A DNA stretch of 64,000 nucleotides, from contig CAKOYF010000003.1 in the NCBI GenBank assembly GCA_934130595.1, positions 62,001 to 126,000 of the forward strand. The letters run 5' to 3'. The notes beneath the pieces are model-generated. The model did not search any database. It was not told where the DNA came from and saw only the letters and a list, made by a program, of their open reading frames with translations. Shown here one piece after another: positions 7,402-15,389 of the stretch (position 1 is its first letter; every line of letters starts with the position of its first letter). The stretch is from an uncultured Clostridia bacterium. GTDB taxonomy: Bacteria; Bacillota; Clostridia; TANB77; CAG-465. The translations under genes and the position numbers were made by a program.

Positions 7402-8706
7402 TTATTTTTTCTTCAAGTTTTCTAAAAAAGTCTTCATAAAATCTTGATTGTTTTTTGTTTTCATTAATATATTCATTATTTTTTCTACCATTTCAACATT
7501 ATTTGTTTGTGATAATAATCTTCTTATATATGTTGAAACTTCTTGCTCTTTAGGAGTAAATAATAAATCTTCACGTCTTGTGCTAGATTTATATATATCA
7601 ATAGCTGGATATATTCTTTTTTCAGATAATTTTCTATCTAAGAATACTTCCATATTTCCAGTTCCTTTAAACTCCTCAAAAATCATGTCATCCATTCTAC
7701 TTCCAGTTTCTACTAATGTAGTTGCTAAAATAGTAAGACTTCCACCATTTTCTATATTTCTTGCTGCTCCAAAAAATTTCTTAGGAAAATATAATGAAGC
7801 AGGATCAAGTCCACCAGATAGTGTTTTTCCACTAGGCTCTACTTCTAAGTTACTAGCTCTAGTTAACCTTGTTAAACTATCTAGTAATATTACAACATCT
7901 TTATTATGCTCAACTAATCTTTTAGCTCTTTCAATAACCATTTTTGATACTTTCATGTGATGCTCTGGTGATTCATCAAAAGTTGAATGTATAACTTCAG
8001 CATCAATTGAACGTTCTATATCTGTTACTTCTTCTGGTCTTTCATCTATTAAAAGTACCATAAGTTTTACTTCTGGATTATTCTTTAGTATTCCATTAGC
8101 AATTTGCTTTAATAAAGTTGTTTTACCAGCTTTTGGCTGTGCTACTATAAGACCACGTTGACCTTTTCCAATAGGGGCAATTAAGTCTATTAATCTTGTT
8201 GAATACTCCTTAGAATCTGTTTCTAAACGTAATCTCTCACATGGATAAATTGGTATTAAAGTATCAAAACTTCTTCTTTTTAAAGCAACATCTACTCTAT
8301 CATCATTTATTTTATCTATATATATAAGTGATGGGAATTTGTTTTGTGGATCTGTTGTAAATCTTGATATTCCCTTTAATTTATCCCCTGTTGCAAGTTT
8401 AAATCTTCTAATTTGTACTGCAGAAACATATACATCCTTATTTCCTGGTAAATAGTTATCGCTTCTTAAAAAGCCATATCCATCTGGCATAACTTCAAGT
8501 ATTCCTTCTGTTATATAGTCTGTTTCAGGATTTTCAATTTGTATATCCACCTTATCTTCAATCTCATTAGTTTCTTCTAAATTTTTTATTATTTCTTCAA
8601 CTAAGAATTCTTTCTTTAAACGTTGATAACCTTCTAATTTTAAATTTTCAGCTATCTGTCTAAGTTCTGTAAGTGTAGAATTTTTTAAACTTTCTTTAGT
8701 GTACAT
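7402..8706 (-). CDS. rho: Transcription termination factor Rho
   Basis: A hexameric RNA helicase that ends transcription. The 434 residues hold an N-terminal SAP-like segment, an RNA-binding cold-shock fold near residues 65-130 (ILEVMPDGYGFLRS), and a RecA-like ATPase with Walker A VAQPKAGKTTLLKQ and Walker B VVILLDSLTRL. The C-terminus carries the ERRIYPA-type motif as EKRIYPAIDIYKSSTRR. Length and motifs are standard. It lies 15 nt downstream of rimO, an order common in Clostridia. Confidence 0.97.
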   Translation of the reverse strand: MYTKESLKNSTLTELRQIAENLKLEGYQRLKKEFLVEEIIKNLEETNEIEDKVDIQIENPETDYITEGILEVMPDGYGFLRSDNYLPGNKDVYVSAVQIRRFKLATGDKLKGISRFTTDPQNKFPSLIYIDKINDDRVDVALKRRSFDTLIPIYPCERLRLETDSKEYSTRLIDLIAPIGKGQRGLIVAQPKAGKTTLLKQIANGILKNNPEVKLMVLLIDERPEEVTDIERSIDAEVIHSTFDESPEHHMKVSKMVIERAKRLVEHNKDVVILLDSLTRLTRASNLEVEPSGKTLSGGLDPASLYFPKKFFGAARNIENGGSLTILATTLVETGSRMDDMIFEEFKGTGNMEVFLDRKLSEKRIYPAIDIYKSSTRREDLLFTPKEQEVSTYIRRLLSQTNNVEMVEKIMNILMKTKNNQDFMKTFLENLKKK

Positions 8707-8721
8707 CTTTTCCCTCCATTT

Positions 8722-10050
8722 CTATATAACTTGTGCAAATAAATCATAGTCATTGTAATCTATAATTTTTACTTTTGCATATTCACCGACAATTACTTTT
8801 GAAGCACTGTCTTCATCTATTTTTATGAATATTCTTCCATCAACATCTGGTGCTTCAAGCATTGATCTACAAACAAAGTATTCTTCATCATCTGAAATAC
8901 CTTCTACAATGACTTCATATTTTTCTCCCATTCTTTGTTTATTGTTTTCTAATGATATTTCTTTTTGTACATCAAATAATTTCTTTAATCTTCTTTCTTT
9001 AGTTTGCTCATCTATTTGACCTTCAAAATTATAGCTTAATGTATCTTCTTCTCTAGAATAAGTAAATGCACCAAGTCTATCAAATTTTAACTCTCTTACT
9101 CCATCTAGTAGTTCCTCGAATTGCTCTTCAGTTTCTCCAGGGAATCCTACTATACATGTAGTTCTTAAAACTGCATTTGGTACCATTTCTCTTATTTTTT
9201 TAACTCTGTCAAAAATAATTTCTTTAGTATCATGTCTATTCATGTCTTTTAGCATTTTATCATTTAAGTGTTGTATTGGTATATCAAAATACTTACAAAC
9301 TTTATCATTATTTGCTATTTCTTCAATAAGTTCATCAGTTGTTTCGTATAAATACATATATAGTATTCTTATCCATTTAACACCTTCAATTTGTGACATT
9401 TTTCTAAGTAATTCTGCAAGTTTTAATTCTCCGTAAATATCTAACCCGTATTTAGATGTATCTTGAGATATAATACAAAATTCTTTCATTCCTTGTTTTG
9501 CTAAATTTTCAACTTCTTTTAAAATGTCTTCCATTTGTCTACTTTTAAATGGTCCTCTAATTAATGGTATTGCACAATAACTACATTTGTTATCACAACC
9601 ATCTGATATTCTTATATATGCTAACGGGTAAGTTGAAGAAATAATTCTATTATTAAAATCTAATTTTTGATCAAATTTATAATGATTTAACAAGTCATTT
9701 TGACTAAAAAAGTTTGACAGAATTTCTGAGATATTATCATATTCGTCTACACCTATTACCAAATCAACTTCTGGCATAGACTCTAATATTTGAGATTTGT
9801 ATCTTTTTGCTAAGCAACCAGTTACAATTAAAGCTTTGCATCTTTGTTGCTTATAATCTGCCATCTCTAATATTGTATCTATGGCTTCCTCTTTTGCTGA
9901 TTGTATAAATCCACATGTATTTACTACTATTACATCAGCTTCTTCTACTTGATTTACTATGTTAAACCCTTGTCTTTTAAAAATCCCTAGTATCATTTCA
10001 CTGTCTACTTGGTTTTTTGTACATCCAAGAGTTATAAGTCCTACATTCAT
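8722..10050 (-). CDS. rimO: Ribosomal protein S12 methylthiotransferase RimO
   Basis: A radical SAM enzyme that methylthiolates Asp of ribosomal protein S12. The N-terminal UPF0004 domain begins with GLITLGCTKNQVDSE and has the three cluster cysteines. The radical SAM motif is CDNKCSYCAIP near residue 150. A TRAM domain closes the protein. The GCTKNQVDSE start separates RimO from MiaB (which has GCQMN). The 442-residue length is typical. The AGGAGG site sits 11-12 nt before ATG. It is the first gene of the rimO-rho-kinase group. Confidence 0.96.
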   Translation of the reverse strand: MNVGLITLGCTKNQVDSEMILGIFKRQGFNIVNQVEEADVIVVNTCGFIQSAKEEAIDTILEMADYKQQRCKALIVTGCLAKRYKSQILESMPEVDLVIGVDEYDNISEILSNFFSQNDLLNHYKFDQKLDFNNRIISSTYPLAYIRISDGCDNKCSYCAIPLIRGPFKSRQMEDILKEVENLAKQGMKEFCIISQDTSKYGLDIYGELKLAELLRKMSQIEGVKWIRILYMYLYETTDELIEEIANNDKVCKYFDIPIQHLNDKMLKDMNRHDTKEIIFDRVKKIREMVPNAVLRTTCIVGFPGETEEQFEELLDGVRELKFDRLGAFTYSREEDTLSYNFEGQIDEQTKERRLKKLFDVQKEISLENNKQRMGEKYEVIVEGISDDEEYFVCRSMLEAPDVDGRIFIKIDEDSASKVIVGEYAKVKIIDYNDYDLFAQVI

Positions 10051-10083
10051 TTTTTTCTAGTCCTCCTCTATAATACGAATTAT

Positions 10084-10092
10084 ATTATACCA
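10084..10092 (-). promoter_or_regulatory. Extended -10 promoter of the rimO operon
   Basis: The minus strand reads TGG followed by TATAAT, an extended -10 element. No good -35 box is visible. It lies 33 nt before the rimO ATG. Confidence 0.6.
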
Positions 10093-10145
10093 CATATTTA
10101 ACATAAAATAAAGAAAAATTTACATATTTTATATTCAATATTTAG

Positions 10146-10174
10146 TTTACATTTTATGTTAACAGTGTTATAAT
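10146..10174 (+). promoter_or_regulatory. Promoter of the small plus-strand hypothetical gene
   Basis: TTTACA at 10146-10151, a 17-nt spacer, then TATAAT at 10169-10174. Confidence 0.75.
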
Positions 10175-10213
10175 ATAGTTAGAGTTTATTAAATTATGAA
10201 AGGAACTATAAAT

Positions 10214-10540
10214 ATGGGAAATGTTAAAATTAAAAAGATAGTTTTAGACAGGAGCTTTAAACCTGTTTTGCAATTTAATAATGACGGAACGATCGTAATG
10301 TATACTTCTGATGAGGAAGCTTATAGATATGAACTAACATATCACTATTTTTGTGGTAAGCTAATATCTATATCTCAAAAAGATAGATTAGTTAAAAAGA
10401 ATATGAAAATATATACAATATTTGAAATATTTCTTGCAAAGCTAGAATCTATGCTTTTTGTAGATAAAAGCTACTACGTAAAAAACAGAAGAAATGAAAA
10501 AATACTAGTTCAATTATTTAATAATATGCTAGTATACTAA
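10214..10540 (+). CDS. Hypothetical protein, 108 aa
   Basis: I do not recognise this protein. It is soluble and basic, with a beta-rich first half (VKIKKIVLDRSFKPVLQF, TIVMYTSDEEAYRYEL) and a helical second half. I place the start at the ATG at 10214 because AGGA lies 9 nt upstream; an in-frame ATG at 10196 has no ribosome site. It has its own near-consensus promoter and shares a bidirectional terminator with the convergent gene at 10578. A single-gene transcript with a good promoter suggests a real protein. Confidence 0.7.
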   Translation: MGNVKIKKIVLDRSFKPVLQFNNDGTIVMYTSDEEAYRYELTYHYFCGKLISISQKDRLVKKNMKIYTIFEIFLAKLESMLFVDKSYYVKNRRNEKILVQLFNNMLVY

Positions 10541-10548
10541 AAAAAATT

Positions 10549-10580
10549 AATCCTTGATTTTATTTCAAGGATTTTTTTTA
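10549..10580. terminator. Bidirectional terminator between convergent genes
   Basis: The stem AATCCTTGA / TCAAGGATT has a T run on the plus side and an A run before it, giving a T run on the minus side. It serves the genes ending at 10540 and 10578. Confidence 0.88.
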
Positions 10581-11183
10581 CTTAAAATATATTTCTGTTT
10601 TTTCTATTTCATGAGTAGATAACCTGTCACCTATTTTATACGTTACAAGTTCAGGTTTTATTCCATATAATTTCAATATTTCAATAACTATTTCATAGTT
10701 ATTAAAAAAAGTATTTTTCTCTTTTAGCACTTTATCTAAATCTTTTATTGTATTTCTTCCTACAAAATGATTTTTCCATATTTCTTGATACATATACATA
10801 GCATATGAATCTGTATATCCTAATTCTTTTAATTTTTCTTCATTTCCAAAAGTTATGTAGTCGTATGTTCTTTTATTAAAACTATATTTTTCTACTACTG
10901 CTATATCTTCTTGTGATGTCACCATAAATGTATCTTGTGCAACTCTTTTTGCAATCTTTCTTATAACACTTTTATTTGAATCGGCATTTTCAAAAGCAAA
11001 ATATTTTGAAGAAACAACGCAAATATTATTTATATTATCATGAAGAATATCTACTTCAAAATTATAATCTTTATCATCAGATATAACGTAATCTAAATCT
11101 TTTAGTATCTTTAATATTTTCTCTTTTATATAATTTAAGTCATTATTATTAAAAATAATAATATTTGAAAATTCTTTGTTCAT
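10578..11183 (-). CDS. Hypothetical protein, 201 aa
   Basis: I do not recognise a family. The protein is soluble and has no signal peptide; it is rich in Asn, Asp, Lys and Ile, with a helix-strand pattern and an aromatic segment near residues 135-150 (YTDSYAMYMYQEIWKNHF). The start at 11183 follows GGTGA with good spacing; frames opening further upstream run into the promoter. It lies directly behind dpaB but has its own consensus promoter, so it can be expressed independently. Nothing in the sequence ties it to spore formation. Confidence 0.7.
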   Translation of the reverse strand: MNKEFSNIIIFNNNDLNYIKEKILKILKDLDYVISDDKDYNFEVDILHDNINNICVVSSKYFAFENADSNKSVIRKIAKRVAQDTFMVTSQEDIAVVEKYSFNKRTYDYITFGNEEKLKELGYTDSYAMYMYQEIWKNHFVGRNTIKDLDKVLKEKNTFFNNYEIVIEILKLYGIKPELVTYKIGDRLSTHEIEKTEIYFK

Positions 11184-11199
11184 TATATTCACCACTAAA

Positions 11200-11228
11200 A
11201 GTATATATGAGTTTTTTAAATTTGTCAA
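11200..11228 (-). promoter_or_regulatory. Consensus promoter overlapping the dpaB stop codon
   Basis: TTGACA at 11228-11223, a 17-nt spacer, then TATACT at 11205-11200. The -35 box contains the TGA stop of dpaB (11225-11227). Confidence 0.8.
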
Positions 11229-11803
11229 ACAAGAAGTGGTTGAATCTGCTCCCCTTGTCTTGCTAATTTTATTGTATCCATAACTTTAGAATAATCTAAA
11301 ACAAGTGATTTAGGTTTCTTTTTGTAATCATCTTGGCTAAATGGTACAAAATAGAAATTTTTTGTATCATATAGCAAGCCTATATTTTTAAAATTAGCCC
11401 CTAAGCCATCATTTGTAGATATTCCTATTACAACTGGTTTATTGTTTCTTATATGCCCTTTTGTAGCCATTAAAACTGCACTATCTGTTATACCACTTGC
11501 TAGTTTTGCAACTGTATTTCCAGTACATGGTACTATTACCATAATATCTATCATATCTTTTGGTCCTAAAGGTTCTGCATCAACTATATTGTCTATTATT
11601 TTCTCTGAGGTTTCTTTTTCAAGCATTTCTAAGAAATTTTCCTTTACAAAAAATCTAGTATCATATGTTTTTGTAACAGAAGATACAATTGGAATTATTC
11701 TTGCTACTTTTTCTTTTTTTAGGTCATCAATTAATCCCTTAATTTTAGGAAAATTACAAAAAGATCCTGTTATTCCTAGTCCTATATTTAAATTTTCTAG
11801 CAT
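11225..11803 (-). CDS. dpaB: Dipicolinate synthase subunit B (flavoprotein)
   Basis: With DpaA, this flavoprotein makes dipicolinic acid, the calcium chelator of the spore core, from a lysine-pathway intermediate in the mother cell. The 192 residues begin NIGLGITGSFCNF and carry the flavoprotein segments IVPCTGNTVAKLASGI and ATKGHIRNNKPVVIGIS, as in SpoVFB. The start at 11803 follows GGAGGTGTAAAT; frames opening earlier lack a ribosome site. dpaA normally sits immediately upstream in one operon, but here it is about 45 kb away at 56937. A hairpin lies just upstream of this gene. Confidence 0.88.
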   Translation of the reverse strand: MLENLNIGLGITGSFCNFPKIKGLIDDLKKEKVARIIPIVSSVTKTYDTRFFVKENFLEMLEKETSEKIIDNIVDAEPLGPKDMIDIMVIVPCTGNTVAKLASGITDSAVLMATKGHIRNNKPVVIGISTNDGLGANFKNIGLLYDTKNFYFVPFSQDDYKKKPKSLVLDYSKVMDTIKLARQGEQIQPLLV

Positions 11804-11855
11804 ATTTACACCTCCAATACTATAGTCTATGTATTTTTGAAATTTACGTGAACGC

Positions 11856-11886
11856 AAAAAAAGATAGAATATTTTTTCTATCTTTT
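11856..11886 (-). terminator. Intrinsic terminator upstream of dpaB
   Basis: An AAAAGATAGAA / TTCTATCTTTT stem is followed by T residues on the minus strand. It lies behind the permease relic, so it probably terminated that lost gene. Confidence 0.75.
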
Positions 11887-11907
11887 CTTTAAATATAATT
11901 TTAAAAA

Positions 11908-12024
11908 TTAATTTTCTTTTAATAGCTCAATAGTATTAACTTTTTTAATTTTTATTCTACTTATTATTGTAGATAATATTACAATATAGACACCAATATA
12001 AATATAAAAACTGCTAGTTTTAAA
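11908..12024 (-). pseudogene. Relic of an FtsX/MacB-type ABC permease C-terminus
   Basis: A frame with no start codon, open for 38 codons, ends in TAA at 11908. It encodes a last membrane helix and a basic tail: YIGVYIVILLSTIISRIKI, then KKVNTIELLKEN. The closing pattern K-x-N-x-I-E-x-L matches the extreme C-terminus of FtsX/MacB permeases. The rest of the gene is missing: lexA ends only 16 nt upstream. A terminator remains behind the relic. Identification rests on a short segment, so it is moderate. Confidence 0.55.
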
Positions 12025-12032
12025 CTAACAGT
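12003..12032 (-). terminator. Intrinsic terminator of lexA
   Basis: The minus strand has ACTGTTAGTTT, a two-base loop, then AAACTAGCAGT (one mismatch), followed by TTTTTAT. Confidence 0.75.
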
Positions 12033-12040
12033 TTCACATT

Positions 12041-12649
12041 CTATATTTTTCTAAATAATCCTATAACTTTACCTAATATTTGGCAATCTTTTACTATTAT
12101 TGGATCCATAGTAGAATTTTCTGGTTGTAATCTTATATATCCGTCTTCTTTATAAAAAGTCTTCACTGTAGCTTCACCTTCAATCATTGCTACAACAATT
12201 TGACCATTTCTTGCAGTACTTTGCTTTGTAACTATTATATAATCTCCATCATTTATACCTGCTTCAATCATACTCTCGCCTTGAACTTTTAATATAAAGT
12301 TATCATTTTGTAAAGCATCTTTTGTAAAAAAGCTTTCTCCTATTGACATATAATCTTCAATATTTTCTGTAGCAAGAATTGGTTCTCCAGCGGCTACTTT
12401 TCCAACAATAGGAACAGATATTGTTGATTCAGTTCCAACAACTCTTATTGCTCTTGTTTTTAAATCACCTTTATCTATATATCCTTTTTCAGCTAATCTC
12501 CATATATATTGATGTGCAGAAGATGTAGACTTAAATCCAAGTGCTGCACAAATTTCTCTTACAGATGGTGGATATCCTGTATCTTTAATTTGCTTTTTTA
12601 TATATTCTAAAACTTTTTTCTCTTTATCATTTAAAGTTGTGTTTTCCAT
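12041..12649 (-). CDS. lexA: LexA repressor
   Basis: Repressor of the SOS DNA-damage regulon. The 202 residues have a winged helix DNA-binding domain (1-70, with REICAALGFKSTSSAHQYIW as the recognition part), the self-cleavage site KVAAGEP (Ala87-Gly88), and the peptidase dyad Ser126 in VQGESM and Lys163 in ATVKTF. RecA-activated cleavage would release it from DNA. Its promoter carries a matching SOS box, so it represses itself. The start follows AAGGGGGAAATATA. It appears monocistronic. Confidence 0.97.
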   Translation of the reverse strand: MENTTLNDKEKKVLEYIKKQIKDTGYPPSVREICAALGFKSTSSAHQYIWRLAEKGYIDKGDLKTRAIRVVGTESTISVPIVGKVAAGEPILATENIEDYMSIGESFFTKDALQNDNFILKVQGESMIEAGINDGDYIIVTKQSTARNGQIVVAMIEGEATVKTFYKEDGYIRLQPENSTMDPIIVKDCQILGKVIGLFRKI

Positions 12650-12664
12650 TATATTTCCCCCTTC

Positions 12665-12676
12665 AAACTAATGTTC
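12665..12676. promoter_or_regulatory. LexA operator (SOS box)
   Basis: GAAC-ATTA-GTTT on the minus strand matches the Gram-positive box GAAC-N4-GTTC with one change. It lies at the predicted transcription start of lexA. I found no such box before uvrB. Confidence 0.75.
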
Positions 12677-12682
12677 ACAAAA

Positions 12683-12711
12683 ATTATATCATAATAAAAT
12701 TTTAGTGTCAA
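12683..12711 (-). promoter_or_regulatory. Consensus promoter of lexA
   Basis: TTGACA at 12711-12706, a 17-nt spacer, then TATAAT at 12688-12683, followed at once by the SOS box. Confidence 0.88.
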
Positions 12712-12733
12712 ACAAAAGTTCTATTTTAGACTT

Positions 12734-12773
12734 AAAAAAGCATAGTAAAAGTGCACCGAATCTAGTGCACTTT
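12734..12773 (-). terminator. Intrinsic terminator of pfkA
   Basis: AAAGTGCAC / GTGCACTTT stem (12748-12756 with 12765-12773), followed on the minus strand by a T run at 12739-12734. Confidence 0.75.
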
Positions 12774-12785
12774 AGTATTTTTTTA

Positions 12786-13862
12786 TTATTCTTGTCCGAA
12801 ACATACTCCCATATCTTTAGCTGTTCTACATAAGTCATCTGTTTCTATATTAAGTATTCTTGGAATTCTTTCTTTAGGGAATGCCATTTTTACAACAGTT
12901 CCACCTTTTATTCCAACAATATATCCTGGTTCTCCATCTATTAATAATTTACAAGCTGCATTTCCTAGTCTTGCTCCTAATATAATATCTGATGTAGTTG
13001 GTTCACCACCTCTTTGAATATGTCCTAGAATTGTCGCTCTAGTTTCATATCCAGTTAATTGCTCTATTTGAGCCGCTAATTTTTGTGATACACCACCATA
13101 TCTTTTTTGCTCAAAGCTATCTTTTACAAGCATTGCTATTGTTTCTTCTCCACCTTTTTCTTTAGCAGCTTCTGAAACAGCAATAATTACATATCTTTTT
13201 CCTGACTTCATTATTTCGTCTACTTTATCACAAACAACTTTTAAATTGTAATCTTGTTCTGGAAGAAGAATTATGTCTGCACCTGATGCAAATCCAGCGT
13301 AAAGAGTTAAGTATCCAGATGTTCTTCCCATTAATTCTACAACCATTACTCTTCTATGAGAATAAGCAGTTGTTATTAATTTTCTTATAGCATCAACAGC
13401 TGCATCTATAGCTGTTTGGAAACCTATTGTAGGTTCTGATGCTGACATATCATTATCTATTGTTTTTGGAATTCCAACTGTTGGCATACCATGTTCATAT
13501 ATTACTCTTGCAGAATCTAATGTTCCATCTCCTCCGATAATAACCATCCCTTGTACGCCTTGTGCTCTTAATTTTTCAATACCTTCATCTACTCTGTCTT
13601 CAAATTCTCCTGTTTTTTTGTTGTAATAGTGGAATGGACATTCTTTATTTGATGAACCAAGCATTGTTCCACCTTTAGTTTCTATACTTCTTACTACTTC
13701 TGGATTTAATTCTATATAGTTTCCTTCAACAAATCCTATATATCCGTCCATTACTCCTATTACTTCAATTCCTCTTGTTGCTGCTGTCATTACTATTGAT
13801 TTAATAGCACTGTTTAGTCCTGCACAATCTCCACCTGCAGTCATAATTGCGATTTTATTCAT
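12786..13862 (-). CDS. pfkA: 6-phosphofructokinase
   Basis: Phosphorylates fructose 6-phosphate to the 1,6-bisphosphate in glycolysis. The 358 residues include the donor loop IIGGDGTLDSA, the substrate motif PKTIDNDM, and VELMGRTSGYL. Two residues tell phosphate donors apart: Gly after GGD favours ATP, whereas Lys in PKTIDND is typical of pyrophosphate enzymes. This protein has one of each, as do some ATP enzymes of the long PFK clade. I predict ATP use, not certain. It lies 13 nt after rpe-alkD and shares its promoter; AAGGAGAG precedes the start. Confidence 0.93.
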   Translation of the reverse strand: MNKIAIMTAGGDCAGLNSAIKSIVMTAATRGIEVIGVMDGYIGFVEGNYIELNPEVVRSIETKGGTMLGSSNKECPFHYYNKKTGEFEDRVDEGIEKLRAQGVQGMVIIGGDGTLDSARVIYEHGMPTVGIPKTIDNDMSASEPTIGFQTAIDAAVDAIRKLITTAYSHRRVMVVELMGRTSGYLTLYAGFASGADIILLPEQDYNLKVVCDKVDEIMKSGKRYVIIAVSEAAKEKGGEETIAMLVKDSFEQKRYGGVSQKLAAQIEQLTGYETRATILGHIQRGGEPTTSDIILGARLGNAACKLLIDGEPGYIVGIKGGTVVKMAFPKERIPRILNIETDDLCRTAKDMGVCFGQE

Positions 13863-13875
13863 AACTTATCTCTCC

Positions 13876-15243
13876 TTACTTTAACATATTCTTCTCTTTG
13901 CTACTCATCTTTTCAGTAGCATATGATTTTAAAATAGTAGGTATCTTTCTACTATTATTTTTTTCTACTAAATACAACAATGTGTCCTTAGGGTTTACTT
14001 TATATAGCTCTCTTAATACCCAACCTGTTGCCTTTTGATATAAGTGATATTCTTCGTAAAAAACATCATTTAAGACTCTAAATACCACCTCTTTTCTTCC
14101 TGCTTTTGCTATATATAATAAAGATACTATTCCTATTCTTTTTGTCCATACTTTATCTGATTTTGTATATTCTCTTAACACCAAGTATATCTCACTATCT
14201 GTCTTTTCTAATAACTGTTTTCCTATACATATAGGTGCAAGAGCATCAACTAAATCCCAGTTATTTATATGCTCAACATTTTTATCTATGAATTCTTTAA
14301 TTTCATCCTTATTGCTACTGTTTACCATATTTGTTAAACAAAATATAGCAAATCTTCTATAATCATGAATAGGAGATGAAATAAAAAACTCAATTGTATT
14401 TAGTGAAATTATATTATACCACACTTTTGCTAGTTTTCGAAGTCTTGGAACTCTAATTCCTAATAAAATATCTCCTTGTGCATATCCTCCTTCTACTGCT
14501 TGTACTGTTCTTCTTTCAAATTCTAAGTTTGCCTCTTTAGGAAGAGTTTCTATATTTAGTATAATATTTAACATATTTACTCTATCTTGAAGTTTCATTT
14601 CATATTTAGTTAAATAACTTCCAACAACAGCACTATCTACACCAGCAGATATAACTTTACTTATTGTTTGATCATTTATTCCTCCATCCACTTGAACAAA
14701 TATATTACCATATTTTTCTTTAATTTTAGCTATTTTATCTGTAGTTGATTCTATATAGCTTTGACCACCAAATCCTGGTTCTACTGACATGACTAATATT
14801 TTATCTATTTTAGCTATATATTTTTCCAGAACAGACATGTCTGTCTTTGGCTTTAGCGCTACACCAATATTTAAATTTCCTCCTAATTTTCTTTTTTTGT
14901 CTAAAAGATAATTTAAAGTATCTTCAAATTTTGAAATTTCATAGTGAATTGTTATATCATTACACCCTAGTTTTATAGCTTTATCTATATAGCCATCTTC
15001 TACTGGTCGCGCCACCATAAGATGTGTATCGACATGATATCCAGATTTTTCAACTTCTTCTATCTTTTTTATATCTATTCCAGTATTTGGAACAAATTCA
15101 TTATCCATAACGTCAAAATGAATAGTTATATTAAAAAGCTTTTCTATCTTTTTATTATCTAACATTTTTTCTACATTTTTTAATTTTTCTAAAAATGATG
15201 ATATATTTTCTGCATTTAATATAGATATAGATAAATTGTTCAT
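13876..15243 (-). CDS. Ribulose-phosphate 3-epimerase fused to AlkD-type DNA glycosylase domain
   Basis: A 455-residue fusion. Residues 1-225 are a ribulose-5-phosphate epimerase of the pentose phosphate pathway, with metal ligands His42 and Asp44 (HFDVMD), His74 (THLM) and Asp186 (VDGGI), and the loop MSVEPGFGGQ. Residues 235-455 are an AlkD-like HEAT-repeat domain for alkylated DNA, with GGYAQGDILLGIRVPRLRK, then NNWDLVD (329-333), Arg369 and ATGWVLRE (Trp408), matching AlkD's lesion pocket. No stop codon or plausible internal start lies at the junction. The rsgA-rpe order is conserved in Firmicutes; the AlkD part is the novelty. Confidence 0.92.
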   Translation of the reverse strand: MNNLSISILNAENISSFLEKLKNVEKMLDNKKIEKLFNITIHFDVMDNEFVPNTGIDIKKIEEVEKSGYHVDTHLMVARPVEDGYIDKAIKLGCNDITIHYEISKFEDTLNYLLDKKRKLGGNLNIGVALKPKTDMSVLEKYIAKIDKILVMSVEPGFGGQSYIESTTDKIAKIKEKYGNIFVQVDGGINDQTISKVISAGVDSAVVGSYLTKYEMKLQDRVNMLNIILNIETLPKEANLEFERRTVQAVEGGYAQGDILLGIRVPRLRKLAKVWYNIISLNTIEFFISSPIHDYRRFAIFCLTNMVNSSNKDEIKEFIDKNVEHINNWDLVDALAPICIGKQLLEKTDSEIYLVLREYTKSDKVWTKRIGIVSLLYIAKAGRKEVVFRVLNDVFYEEYHLYQKATGWVLRELYKVNPKDTLLYLVEKNNSRKIPTILKSYATEKMSSKEKNMLK

Positions 15244-15272
15244 ATAGTTACCTCCTTTTTAACGCTATTTTA

Positions 15273-15301
15273 ATGATACTATACTTATTTTAATAATTCA
15301 A
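15273..15301 (-). promoter_or_regulatory. Promoter of the rpe-alkD and pfkA transcript
   Basis: TTGAAT at 15301-15296, a 17-nt spacer, then TATCAT at 15278-15273. Confidence 0.65.
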
Positions 15302-15360
15302 GAAAAAAGCTATATATTTACAATTTTTATTTTCTATATCTGTATTTATCTTTTTTAGGT

Positions 15361-15389
15361 AAAAAAAATAACGCTATATTAGCGCTATT
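15361..15389 (-). terminator. Intrinsic terminator of rsgA
   Basis: A 10-bp stem AATAGCGCTA / TAGCGTTATT with a three-base loop is followed by at least six T residues. It begins inside the last rsgA codons. Confidence 0.85.
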
